This document shows positions 4,746 through 11,950 of a stretch of 32,059 bases of DNA, in pieces. The first letter of the stretch is position 1. Each line of letters begins with the position of its first letter. This stretch comes from Deltaproteobacteria bacterium (GTDB taxonomy: Bacteria; Desulfobacterota; Syntrophia; Syntrophales; UBA5619). The notes below the pieces were generated by a model. That model ran no database searches, was not told the origin of the DNA, and saw only the letters and a list, made by a program, of their open reading frames with translations. Where the stretch lies: positions 1-32,059 of the forward strand of contig JAPLJX010000101.1 of assembly GCA_026388375.1 (NCBI GenBank), given 5' to 3'. The position numbers were made by a program, and so were the translations under genes.

Positions 4746-5651
4746 TCACACATCCCAGCCGATGTCTTTCTTTATTTTTTCATTGGAACCGATGATGATT
4801 CTATTATCGCTCGGTCGCACCAACTTTTCGTTAACCTGTATATGAATAGTTAAATCCAATATTTTTGCCATGATACCAATGACATCGTTTAACGACGTTC
4901 CCTTGCCGCTGCAGACATTATAGATTTCTCCGGGTTTACCCTTTTTCAACAGCAGGTCATAGGCCACGACCACATCTCTCACATCCGTGAAATCTCTGAC
5001 AATCGATGTGTCTCCCGTAACCAATTCACCAGAGCTCTTCCCACTCTTTTTAATCTCAACAAGCTGCTTGGCAAATGATGATATGACAAATGTGTCTCTC
5101 TGGAATGGTCCGATATGGTTGAAGGACCGGGTCATGATGATGTCCAGACCGTATCCGTCAACATAAACCTTTGAAATCATCTCTTGTGAAACCCTGGCTA
5201 CCGCATAGGGGCTAACCGGCCTCGGCACGTGCGCCTCCGTCAAGGGCAGAGTTTTTTCATCTACATTGCCGTATTCCTCCGAAGATCCGATCGACAAAAT
5301 CCTTGCGGGCAGATTTAATTTCCTGATGGATTCAAGCAAATTCAAGTAAATATTCATGTTATTTTGAAAGCTTAGGATTGGCTCCTTCCAACTAAAGGCC
5401 ACACTGCTGTATGATGCGAGATGGACAATATAGTCCGGCTGAAAGTTGAAGATGATGCTTTCGATGCGATCCCGATCGAGCAGATCGATTTTTTCAAAAT
5501 CCAACCGGATGTTCTTATAAGAACTGTGTGAGAATTCCGGTTTTTGTACATCTAATCCCTTGATGGATGCATTGGTCTCATTTTTATCAAGATATTCCAG
5601 AAAGTGACGGCTGACAAAACCGGAATATCCGGTAATGAGATATTTTTTCAT
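4746..5651 (-). CDS. NAD-dependent epimerase/dehydratase (GDP-mannose dehydratase/reductase-like)
   Basis: This 301-residue short-chain dehydrogenase-type enzyme acts on an NDP-sugar. It starts MKKYLITGYSGFVSRHFLEYL, containing the dinucleotide-binding GxxGF motif, then VHLASYSSVAFSWKEP, SSEEYG, and the active-site region SPYAVARVSQEM. SFNHIGPFQRDTFV and VRDFTDVRDVV match the GDP-4-keto-6-deoxymannose reductase/GDP-mannose dehydratase group. ATG 5651 is chosen because upstream in-frame sequence runs into repeat copy 6. The active-site Y-x-x-x-K appears as Y-x-x-x-R. The protein stops at IGWDV, about 20 residues short. The next frame carries DSIDYWLKS, a typical C-terminus of this family, which implies a small out-of-frame deletion. 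Confidence 0.82.
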   Translation of the reverse strand: MKKYLITGYSGFVSRHFLEYLDKNETNASIKGLDVQKPEFSHSSYKNIRLDFEKIDLLDRDRIESIIFNFQPDYIVHLASYSSVAFSWKEPILSFQNNMNIYLNLLESIRKLNLPARILSIGSSEEYGNVDEKTLPLTEAHVPRPVSPYAVARVSQEMISKVYVDGYGLDIIMTRSFNHIGPFQRDTFVISSFAKQLVEIKKSGKSSGELVTGDTSIVRDFTDVRDVVVAYDLLLKKGKPGEIYNVCSGKGTSLNDVIGIMAKILDLTIHIQVNEKLVRPSDNRIIIGSNEKIKKDIGWDV

Positions 5652-5669
5652 GTTTTTCTGTATCCGATC

Positions 5670-5689
5670 AATTAGCGTTTTACGGGGGG
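5670..5689. repeat. 38-bp repeat, copy 6 (half)
   Basis: Only the stop-codon half is present: minus-strand CCCCCCGTAAAACGCTAATT. It provides the PPPVKR tail and TAA stop of the AbiEii-type gene and ends 18 nt before the epimerase ATG. Confidence 0.75.
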
Positions 5690-6364
5690 TGGAGAGGTGA
5701 GGGAGTTCGCCTCTCCATGAAAAATATCCCGATGGATCGTCTTCAGGTCGGCGGCAAAGAGGCCCGGATCTACAGGTTGCACCCATTTGACCGCCGCCAG
5801 CAGATCTACAGGAAACTCCTGAATCATTCTTGATATTTCAATCGGTTCGACCCAGAGATCCTTCTGCCGGGCTTCGCCGAAGATCTCCGGCCAGGCAAAC
5901 GAAAATCGACCGGCGATGGAGAGGATGTCGGCCATGTCCTTCGGCTCCCGGCGGGAAAGGGCGCAAAGCTTGTTCGACAGGATGTTCCGCCAGTGGTCGA
6001 TCCGGGGATAAAAAGCCGCTTCCTGAAGATCGCCGTAGTGAAACGCCACGTCGTTGATGAAATCGACCTTGAGGGGCGTCTCGCCCTGGCGGGCCAGGAT
6101 ACGGACGAAATCGTCCGCGGCGGTCCCGACTTCGAATGCGATTCCACCACTACGAAGGGCCTCCAGCGCCTTTCTGACCTGATCCCGGAAATCGGCCGCC
6201 TGATTGACGAACAGATCGAGGTCGTCCGAATAGCGGTGATGGAGATAGTGCCTGCCGAGGGCCGTCCCGCCGGTCAGGTAAAATGATGACTCCGCCGCCC
6301 GGATCAGCGACAATACCCGATCCATGAAAGGGTAGAGTTTATCCGTATAGAATGCTTCGGGCAT
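5672..6364 (-). CDS. AbiEii/AbiGii-type nucleotidyltransferase (putative toxin)
   Basis: This 230-residue protein has the nucleotidyltransferase signature GGTALGRHYLHHR followed by YSDDLDLFV (residues about 31-52), with the paired acidic residues of the polymerase-beta-like fold. Further conserved segments are LKVDFINDVAFHYG and the region ILSNKLCALSRREPKDMADI. AbiEii-type proteins are nucleotidyltransferase toxins of phage-defence and TA systems; some members have other roles. Start 6364 (MPEAFYTDKLYPF) is preferred over the in-frame 6430 because the longer form lies inside the upstream gene, which overlaps by 26 nt. The terminal PPPVKR is read from repeat copy 6. Confidence 0.78.
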   Translation of the reverse strand: MPEAFYTDKLYPFMDRVLSLIRAAESSFYLTGGTALGRHYLHHRYSDDLDLFVNQAADFRDQVRKALEALRSGGIAFEVGTAADDFVRILARQGETPLKVDFINDVAFHYGDLQEAAFYPRIDHWRNILSNKLCALSRREPKDMADILSIAGRFSFAWPEIFGEARQKDLWVEPIEISRMIQEFPVDLLAAVKWVQPVDPGLFAADLKTIHRDIFHGEANSLTSPPPVKR

Positions 6365-6617
6365 ATCGGTAGCGATCCTTGAGGCCTGCGGGATGGAGAT
6401 GATCCAAAACGGCATCGCTGAGGGCCTCATGGAGACGATCCGGCGGGATCATTGCGAGCAGGGTGTACCAGTCATAGGTTGTGAGCAGTCGGCGAAAGAG
6501 GTTGACGCAATCAATATGCCCGACCTTCTCGATCTCACCGCGCAGGAGCTGGAGGAGCCGATCAGGATTGACATCTGTATCCCAGAAAACATCAGTCAGT
6601 TTGGCAGGTATGTCCAT
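6339..6617 (-). CDS. Small partner of the AbiEii-type gene (DUF6922-like pattern)
   Basis: This 92-residue protein reads PAKLTDVFWDTDVNPDRLLQ, then LFRRLLTTYDWYTLLAMIP, and ends KDRYRYARSILYG. The FWD.D motif followed by a helix and a YG-type ending resembles small proteins commonly encoded before AbiEii-type nucleotidyltransferases (DUF6922-like). The assignment is by pattern only. It overlaps the downstream gene by 26 nt, so they are coupled. It follows gspD by only 29 nt without a clear terminator, so it may receive transcription from the secretion operon. A presumed antitoxin role is inferred. Confidence 0.6.
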   Translation of the reverse strand: MDIPAKLTDVFWDTDVNPDRLLQLLRGEIEKVGHIDCVNLFRRLLTTYDWYTLLAMIPPDRLHEALSDAVLDHLHPAGLKDRYRYARSILYG

Positions 6618-6646
6618 TTACGTTTTGGCGGGATTTTTATGCCATT

Positions 6647-9127
6647 TTACCTCAATATATTTATGGCATTTGCTATCTTCTTCTTGAACTCTGCGCTGAC
6701 GGCATCTATGTCTTCCAGACTGGTAATCACGCGGGGGGTGATCATGACGATCAGTTCCGACTTGTCTGCTGTTGTTGTCTCCGTTCCCACCAACCACCGG
6801 ATGAACGGAATGTTGATCAGCCAGGGCACGCCGGACGTTACTGCGGTCTTTGAGTCCTTGATCAGTCCTCCTATGACGATTGCCTGATTGTGTTTTACCG
6901 TCAAGGTGGTCTTGATCAGTCTTTTGTCAAAGGAAGGATACGACTTGAGGTCCACCACCATAGGTACGCCTATACTGCTTACCTCCTGGCTGATATCCAT
7001 GGTTACCAGGCCGTGCTCATTGATATGCGGCGTGACATCAAGGATCACACCGGTATTCCGGTACGCGACTTGGGTTTCCACCAGAGGCGTCGTGCTAGTC
7101 TGTATCACGTAGCTCGTGTTGGGTATGGGCACCTCTGTCGTCACATTAATGTTGGCCGGTTTATTATCGGAGGCAAGAACACTCGGGGAGGAGAGGATAT
7201 TGAGTTTGCCATCATGAGCAAGGGCATTCAGGGCAACCTGCCATTGTGCTGACAGACCTACGACGTATTGGAGACCGGCGCCGCCTATAAGGGCGGTCAG
7301 AGAAGTGGTATCGGTCCAGTCTTCTTTTTTAAAGGTCCATTGCATGCCCAATGCTTTATCCTTAGTCAGGGAAATCTCAGCGATGACAACCTCAATCAGC
7401 ACCTGTCGCGGGAGGACATCCAGACGCCCCAGAATCTTTTCAATGATCTTATAATCTCTGGGGATAGCCTCAATAACCAGGGCGTTTCGTATTGGATCTG
7501 CCGTAATCCTTATATCTCCTCGCAAGTTAGACGAGGGACCCGTTTCCGTTGCTGCCGGTGTGGCCGATGCTGCCGGTGCTGCGGTTGCTGCTGGTGCTGT
7601 CGGTGTTCCTGCTGCTGGTGTTGTTGCTGCCTTCCTCTCCATGTAACCCACGAGGAACGGATTCGTGGGCACGCTGGCCGATCCGGAACTCTTCTTGATT
7701 TCCCCCCCTTTGTTGAAAATTGATTTCAAAATTTCGCCAAGTTCCACGGCCATCCCGTTTTTAACCGAGTAGATATAGATTTGCGACTGGGCGGATTCGC
7801 TGGGGACATCCAGTTGACGGATAAATGCATCCACCCGGCCAAATACGTCGGGGCTTGAACTGATGATAAGCAGGGTATTCAACCGGTTGATGGGGATAAA
7901 CTTCACATCGTCTTTGCTGCCGCCGGCGGATAGCGATACCGCCGTGAGTAATTTCACCGCGTCATCGGTGTTGATGTTTTCAAGTGTGTAAAACCGATAG
8001 TTTAACTTCTCGAACACACTTATATCGAACACCTCCACCAGCTTCAGCACCCTAAAGATATTGATCCCCTTGTCAACCACCAGCAGGGTATTCGAACCCA
8101 CTTCCGAGATAATCGTTCCGTCAGCAGACATGAAAGGGGTTAACACCTTGGTTATCTCCGGGGCGGAGATGAATTTAAGGGGTATGATCTGGATAACAAT
8201 TCTTTCCTCGGGCGGGATATCCTTCGCCTCCCTGCCGAGCCTCATGGCAATCGGCATTCGCAAGGCATCTTTGGGTTTTATTATCCGGTAAAGGTTCCCT
8301 TCCTTGACGGCGGTCAGGCCGTTCACCTCCAGGATCTGGTAAAAGAGGGGGAAAATGTCCTCTGTCTTCAGAAGACCGGCCGTGTGGATCGTCACCTTCC
8401 CACTGACAGTCGGATCAATAATTACGTTGATTTTTAATAAATCGGCCATCGTCCTGATCACGGCATAGATGTCGGCATCGTCAAAAGCGAAGCTGATCTG
8501 GCCGGTTTTTTCAGGGGCTTTTTCCCCCGCCAATTTCTCAGACGGTCCCGGAGCGGGAACGGCCGGTTCGACCTTGAGCGCCGGCGGAGCTGCCGGCGGA
8601 GCGGGAACGGCCGGTTCGACCTTGGGCGCCGGTGGAGTGGCCGGCGGAACGGCAGGAGCTTTTACTTCCGGCGTTAGCGGAACTACGGGCACTTGCTGCC
8701 CAGGCACGGGCGCGCTCAACTCCTTTTCAGCCGGTTTTTTATCCCGCTTCACATAACCGAATGGCGTAGAGCTGATTTCAAACTTCCCTTTCTTATCTAC
8801 ATAGGTCTTCTCTACCGGTTTTTCCACCGTTCCGGCAGCTTTTACGCCACCCTCTGCTGCTCCGTCCTTTTTCTCAAGGGCAGCGACCTTCTCTACCGGC
8901 TTTTCAGCCGTCTCGGCAGCTTTTACGCCGCCCTCTGCTGCTCCGTCCTTTTTCTCAAGGGCAGCGGCCTTCTCTACCGGTTTTTCAGCCGTTTCGGCAG
9001 CTTTTACGCCACCCGCTACCTCTACCGCGACGCCTTTATCCTTGATCTGGGTTGTCGGCCCCGCGCAACCCGTAAAGGAGAAGGCAAAAAGCAGCGCGCA
9101 AAAAACGATAGCCATCGCTTGTTTCAT
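6647..9127 (-). CDS. gspD: Type II secretion system secretin GspD (lipoprotein form)
   Basis: This 826-residue protein forms the outer-membrane channel of the T2SS. It starts at MKQAMAIVFCALLFAFSF, followed by TGCAGPT, a lipoprotein-type signal peptide. Next come about 200 residues of Lys/Glu/Ala repeats and Pro/Ala-rich linker. The N0 domain begins at ISFAFDDADIYAVIRTMADL and is followed by N1-N2 repeats (ERIVIQIIPLKFISAPEITK, YSVKNGMAVELGEILKSIF). The C-terminal secretin domain includes VIGGLIKDSKTAVTSGVPWL and SELIVMITPRVI. It is the last gsp gene, 4 nt after gspC. ATG 9127 is chosen over an upstream in-frame ATG at 9217 that lies inside gspC. A lipobox suggests self-piloting as known for HxcQ. 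The linker may span the periplasm. Confidence 0.93.
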   Translation of the reverse strand: MKQAMAIVFCALLFAFSFTGCAGPTTQIKDKGVAVEVAGGVKAAETAEKPVEKAAALEKKDGAAEGGVKAAETAEKPVEKVAALEKKDGAAEGGVKAAGTVEKPVEKTYVDKKGKFEISSTPFGYVKRDKKPAEKELSAPVPGQQVPVVPLTPEVKAPAVPPATPPAPKVEPAVPAPPAAPPALKVEPAVPAPGPSEKLAGEKAPEKTGQISFAFDDADIYAVIRTMADLLKINVIIDPTVSGKVTIHTAGLLKTEDIFPLFYQILEVNGLTAVKEGNLYRIIKPKDALRMPIAMRLGREAKDIPPEERIVIQIIPLKFISAPEITKVLTPFMSADGTIISEVGSNTLLVVDKGINIFRVLKLVEVFDISVFEKLNYRFYTLENINTDDAVKLLTAVSLSAGGSKDDVKFIPINRLNTLLIISSSPDVFGRVDAFIRQLDVPSESAQSQIYIYSVKNGMAVELGEILKSIFNKGGEIKKSSGSASVPTNPFLVGYMERKAATTPAAGTPTAPAATAAPAASATPAATETGPSSNLRGDIRITADPIRNALVIEAIPRDYKIIEKILGRLDVLPRQVLIEVVIAEISLTKDKALGMQWTFKKEDWTDTTSLTALIGGAGLQYVVGLSAQWQVALNALAHDGKLNILSSPSVLASDNKPANINVTTEVPIPNTSYVIQTSTTPLVETQVAYRNTGVILDVTPHINEHGLVTMDISQEVSSIGVPMVVDLKSYPSFDKRLIKTTLTVKHNQAIVIGGLIKDSKTAVTSGVPWLINIPFIRWLVGTETTTADKSELIVMITPRVITSLEDIDAVSAEFKKKIANAINILR
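8810..9014. repeat. 81-bp tandem repeats in gspD
   Basis: Two full units (8810-8890, 8891-8971) and a half unit (8972-9014) encode a 27-residue Ala/Lys/Glu repeat (core KAAETAEKPVEK). A second, 48-bp repeat at about 8551-8645 encodes VEPAVPAP-type Pro/Ala units. Both lengthen the linker between lipid anchor and N0 without breaking frame. Confidence 0.9.
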
Positions 9128-9131
9128 ACAG

Positions 9132-9878
9132 TTATTGTACCCTTCTCTTCGTCGGTCCGAATGGCGTGTTGACGATGATATATTCTCCCGCTGCTGCTGC
9201 GTTTTTTCCTTCTGCAATAGCGGATTTTGGCTGTTCCGTGCCCGATTTCGCGGCGCCCTCGGCCACCGCTGTTCCTTTCACCGCAGTTCCTGCTGCAAAC
9301 GCCGCAGGCGCCGCTGACTTTTCTGGAACGATTATTTTTCTTGCCGGTTTATTCTTGTCATATAAAAGAATTTCACGCGTATTGGCGCCCTCGGCCAGGA
9401 TGATCCTGTCTTTTTTGATATCAGCCACATTGAATTGACCCATGGTATCGCCTACCTTTACCCATTTGTCTCTGGCCGGCTTCTTCCCGGCCTGGGGTTC
9501 GGTCTCGGGATTACTGATGAGGGCCTGTTTGTTATCACCCATTAAAACAACCCCATACAGAAAGATCATTTTCTCTGAAATTTTCAGCGGCCCTGGTTCT
9601 ACCCCTGGCCCGGGTTTTGGTTTTTCAGGAATAAACTCGGACCTGTTCGAGGAAAAGAGATTCTTCTCCGCCACTATCCCATAGGTGGATTCGGGAGGCG
9701 TTGTCCTTTCCATAACCCCTTTCCCGGGCAGGGGCTTCTCGGAACTTTTGCCGGGCTGTATCTCCTGAATCGGTTTGTTTCCTTGAGACCAGACATCAAA
9801 ACTCATTATTTCAAAGAAGACCACAAAAACCGCCAATGAAATATTAATCAGCCCTATTTTTGAAAATGCTCGAAACAT
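9132..9878 (-). CDS. gspC: Type II secretion system protein GspC-like
   Basis: This 248-residue inner-membrane protein links the cytoplasmic assembly platform to the secretin. It has an N-terminal membrane segment (IGLINISLAVFVVFFEIM), a Pro-rich stretch, and the homology-region start YGIVAEKNLFSSNRSEF. Then come FLYGVVLMGDNKQALISNP and VKVGDTMGQFNVADIKKDRI, the GspC/PilP-like beta domain. An Ala-rich linker leads to the C-terminus YIIVNTPFGPTKRRVQ. AAAGGA lies 6 nt before the chosen ATG (9878); an in-frame ATG at 9902 overlaps gspM and lacks a ribosome site. No PDZ domain is seen. A similar TPFG..KR motif occurs in GspD. Confidence 0.85.
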   Translation of the reverse strand: MFRAFSKIGLINISLAVFVVFFEIMSFDVWSQGNKPIQEIQPGKSSEKPLPGKGVMERTTPPESTYGIVAEKNLFSSNRSEFIPEKPKPGPGVEPGPLKISEKMIFLYGVVLMGDNKQALISNPETEPQAGKKPARDKWVKVGDTMGQFNVADIKKDRIILAEGANTREILLYDKNKPARKIIVPEKSAAPAAFAAGTAVKGTAVAEGAAKSGTEQPKSAIAEGKNAAAAGEYIIVNTPFGPTKRRVQ

Positions 9879-9888
9879 TGGCCATCCT

Positions 9889-10494
9889 TTACTCTTTAAC
9901 ATTTTTCATTATGCCCGAAACGGTGATCTCACACCGCATTTGCCCGGGGCTTCCGGCACCGGAAACGTTAATTCCAATCCTTTCCACTGTCAAGAAGAAT
10001 TTTGGAGACGCCTCGATCTTGTAAAGAATATCCTTCAGTTGTCTGGTTGTCACATTAACCATAAATTGGACGGGGACACTGATGTACTGGTCAGAATCCT
10101 GTTTCTGAGATTTCAGTACCTGCACACTCTTTATCTCCACACCGCTTCCGGTTGCAATTTCGTTTAAGATGTTCTGGATATCCACTGCCGCAAGGGCTAC
10201 GGTCTTTCCGGTCAAAAGCCCTGCTTCCACCCGTTCGAGAGACTTGTTAACGGAAACAAGCCTTGCCTCAAGCTCACCCCGCCCCTTAACCGTCTGCCGG
10301 TACTTTGCAACCCTCTTTTGTTGGGCGGCAATGTCCGTTCCGATACCCTGAATTCCTTCAAAAACGGGGAACAACCGGAAAGCAAGACCAAAGAGAAGTA
10401 ACACTGCCCCGGCTATTAAGATATATCTTTTCTTTTTATCAAGGATGAGTGTTGAACACTCATCCTTAAATGATTCCCAAGAGGGGATTTTCAT
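9889..10494 (-). CDS. gspM: Type II secretion system protein GspM (PilO-like)
   Basis: This 201-residue protein has one membrane segment near the N-terminus (YILIAGAVLLLFGLAFRLF), a periplasmic helical stretch with QQKRVAKYRQTVKGRGELEA, and a ferredoxin-like C-terminal domain (QFMVNVTTRQLKDILYKIEA). It partners GspL in the inner-membrane platform. The second ATG (10494) is preferred because AAGG lies 6 nt upstream of it. It sits between gspL and gspC in the operon. Confidence 0.85.
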   Translation of the reverse strand: MKIPSWESFKDECSTLILDKKKRYILIAGAVLLLFGLAFRLFPVFEGIQGIGTDIAAQQKRVAKYRQTVKGRGELEARLVSVNKSLERVEAGLLTGKTVALAAVDIQNILNEIATGSGVEIKSVQVLKSQKQDSDQYISVPVQFMVNVTTRQLKDILYKIEASPKFFLTVERIGINVSGAGSPGQMRCEITVSGIMKNVKE

Positions 10495-10526
10495 AACCAT
10501 CCTTAATTTTTCAAGCGACCAGGGTG

Positions 10527-11900
10527 TTACCTTACCTTAAACCCTATCCGAAATCTTTCCTTGCCATCCTTGCCTTTTGTGATTGGAGACAGAAAAGCCA
10601 CATCCTTTAACAGGGAAGATGCCGTAAGAAGAGGAATCAATGCCGAGGCGGAATCCGCATAACCCTCTATTTCCCCCCCCTTATCGGTAAACGCAAGTCT
10701 ATCGAGCCATACGCCTTCGGGGATTTCTTTGCTCAGATCCCGTAGAACAGTCAAAACAGGCACATGGCGCTGGCGAAGCGCATTTATAGCATCGATCTTC
10801 TTCTCTAATTCTTTCAATTTTGCCTGAGTCCGGTTAATGTTCGCAACTTCAGCGCTAAGCTTTTTGATCTCGCTGTCAAGGTTGTCGGAAAGACGTTTCT
10901 GCTGCAGGATACTGTTCCCTCCCCACGCAAGCATCGATAAGATGAAGAGACCGGCCAGGACAAACTTCGTATAATACCGAATTTTGCCGCTCTTTTTCCG
11001 AAGGCCGATAGGCAGAAGATTGATATCCATCGGCGCCTTTTGGATCCCCTTTAAGGCAAGGCCGTAGGCCGGCGCCAGGATATCCGACGGGATCCCCGTT
11101 CTGGAATGCTCCTGAGGACGGAGACCGATATCTTCCCTTGCCTTGAGCAGTTCAACGACGCTATCGGCGTCAGACCCGCACAATACAACCTCCAACCGGC
11201 CCTGCTCCGTTCCAAGTGTTTTTCGGAACAGTTCCAACTCTTCCAGGACAAGGCGCTGCAAATTGCCTCCCTTTTTATCAATTTTCACATGTCTTGAGTA
11301 ATGCAGAAGCCTTTTTTTGACGAGACTCAGTTCAAGATGTTCACTCCCCAGACTCACAATGGCATAGGTATCCGCATTCGGTGTTTTAGGTTTGTAGGAT
11401 AAGTAGTTAACCAATGCAGTGGAATGGATCTCTATCCCCGAGATTCCTGCGCCTAACCGGTTATCGCGATCAAGGTACGGATCGATAAATTCCTTTTTAA
11501 CGACTATGAGGAGAACCGTTAATTTGTTGGCTTCTTTGTCTTCGGCAATGATTTGGCAATCAAAGTAGATCTCGCTGACTGGAAGGGGTACATATTTCTC
11601 CATCTCATATAGTAAGGTTCCCCTGAGGTTTTCCTTGACGGCCAAGGGCAGTTCAATATATCTGAGTATCGTCAAATCCCGCTGTATCCCCAGAAAAATA
11701 TCCGCCGATGAAATCCGGTGCTTTCTCAGAAATTCATGGACATGCTTTCTGATTTCCGCTGTTTTTTCTTCAGAATCCTCCTTTTCAAGGGGATATATGG
11801 CGTGGGCTGCAAGGGAAAGCCCCTTGAGCGATGCTTTCAGGTATACCAGAGAAACACGGTTGCTCTCAATGTCTATGCCAACACTTGCCTGAAAGTACAA
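10527..11900 (-). CDS. gspL: Type II secretion system protein GspL (PilM-PilN fusion-like)
   Basis: This 457-residue protein recruits GspE to the membrane. The N-terminal two-thirds is an actin-like cytoplasmic domain (GIDIESNRVSLVYLKASLKG, then YEMEKYVPLP and YAIVSLGSEHLELSLV). It is followed by one membrane segment (FVLAGLFILSMLAWGG, about residue 317), a coiled-coil-prone stretch and a periplasmic PilN-like domain (EIPEGVWLDRLAFTDKGGEI). The start is a TTG: GGAGG is 6 nt before TTG 11900, giving MYFQASVGIDI, which fits the family start. The upstream TTG at 11906 directly abuts the GGAGG and is less likely. Confidence 0.88.
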   Translation of the reverse strand: MYFQASVGIDIESNRVSLVYLKASLKGLSLAAHAIYPLEKEDSEEKTAEIRKHVHEFLRKHRISSADIFLGIQRDLTILRYIELPLAVKENLRGTLLYEMEKYVPLPVSEIYFDCQIIAEDKEANKLTVLLIVVKKEFIDPYLDRDNRLGAGISGIEIHSTALVNYLSYKPKTPNADTYAIVSLGSEHLELSLVKKRLLHYSRHVKIDKKGGNLQRLVLEELELFRKTLGTEQGRLEVVLCGSDADSVVELLKAREDIGLRPQEHSRTGIPSDILAPAYGLALKGIQKAPMDINLLPIGLRKKSGKIRYYTKFVLAGLFILSMLAWGGNSILQQKRLSDNLDSEIKKLSAEVANINRTQAKLKELEKKIDAINALRQRHVPVLTVLRDLSKEIPEGVWLDRLAFTDKGGEIEGYADSASALIPLLTASSLLKDVAFLSPITKGKDGKERFRIGFKVR

Positions 11901-11950
11901 GACCAACCTCCATCCATCAATTTGCCGGGGTTAAATGTTGCCGGACATTA

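Noticed and set aside
1831-5689. Integron cassette array with attC sites
   Set aside because: The repeats lack the paired RYYYAAC/GTTRRRY boxes and long imperfect stems of attC, and no integrase gene is in the window.
1831-5689. CRISPR array
   Set aside because: Repeat spacing is 0.4-1.1 kb, and the intervals are genes, not spacers.
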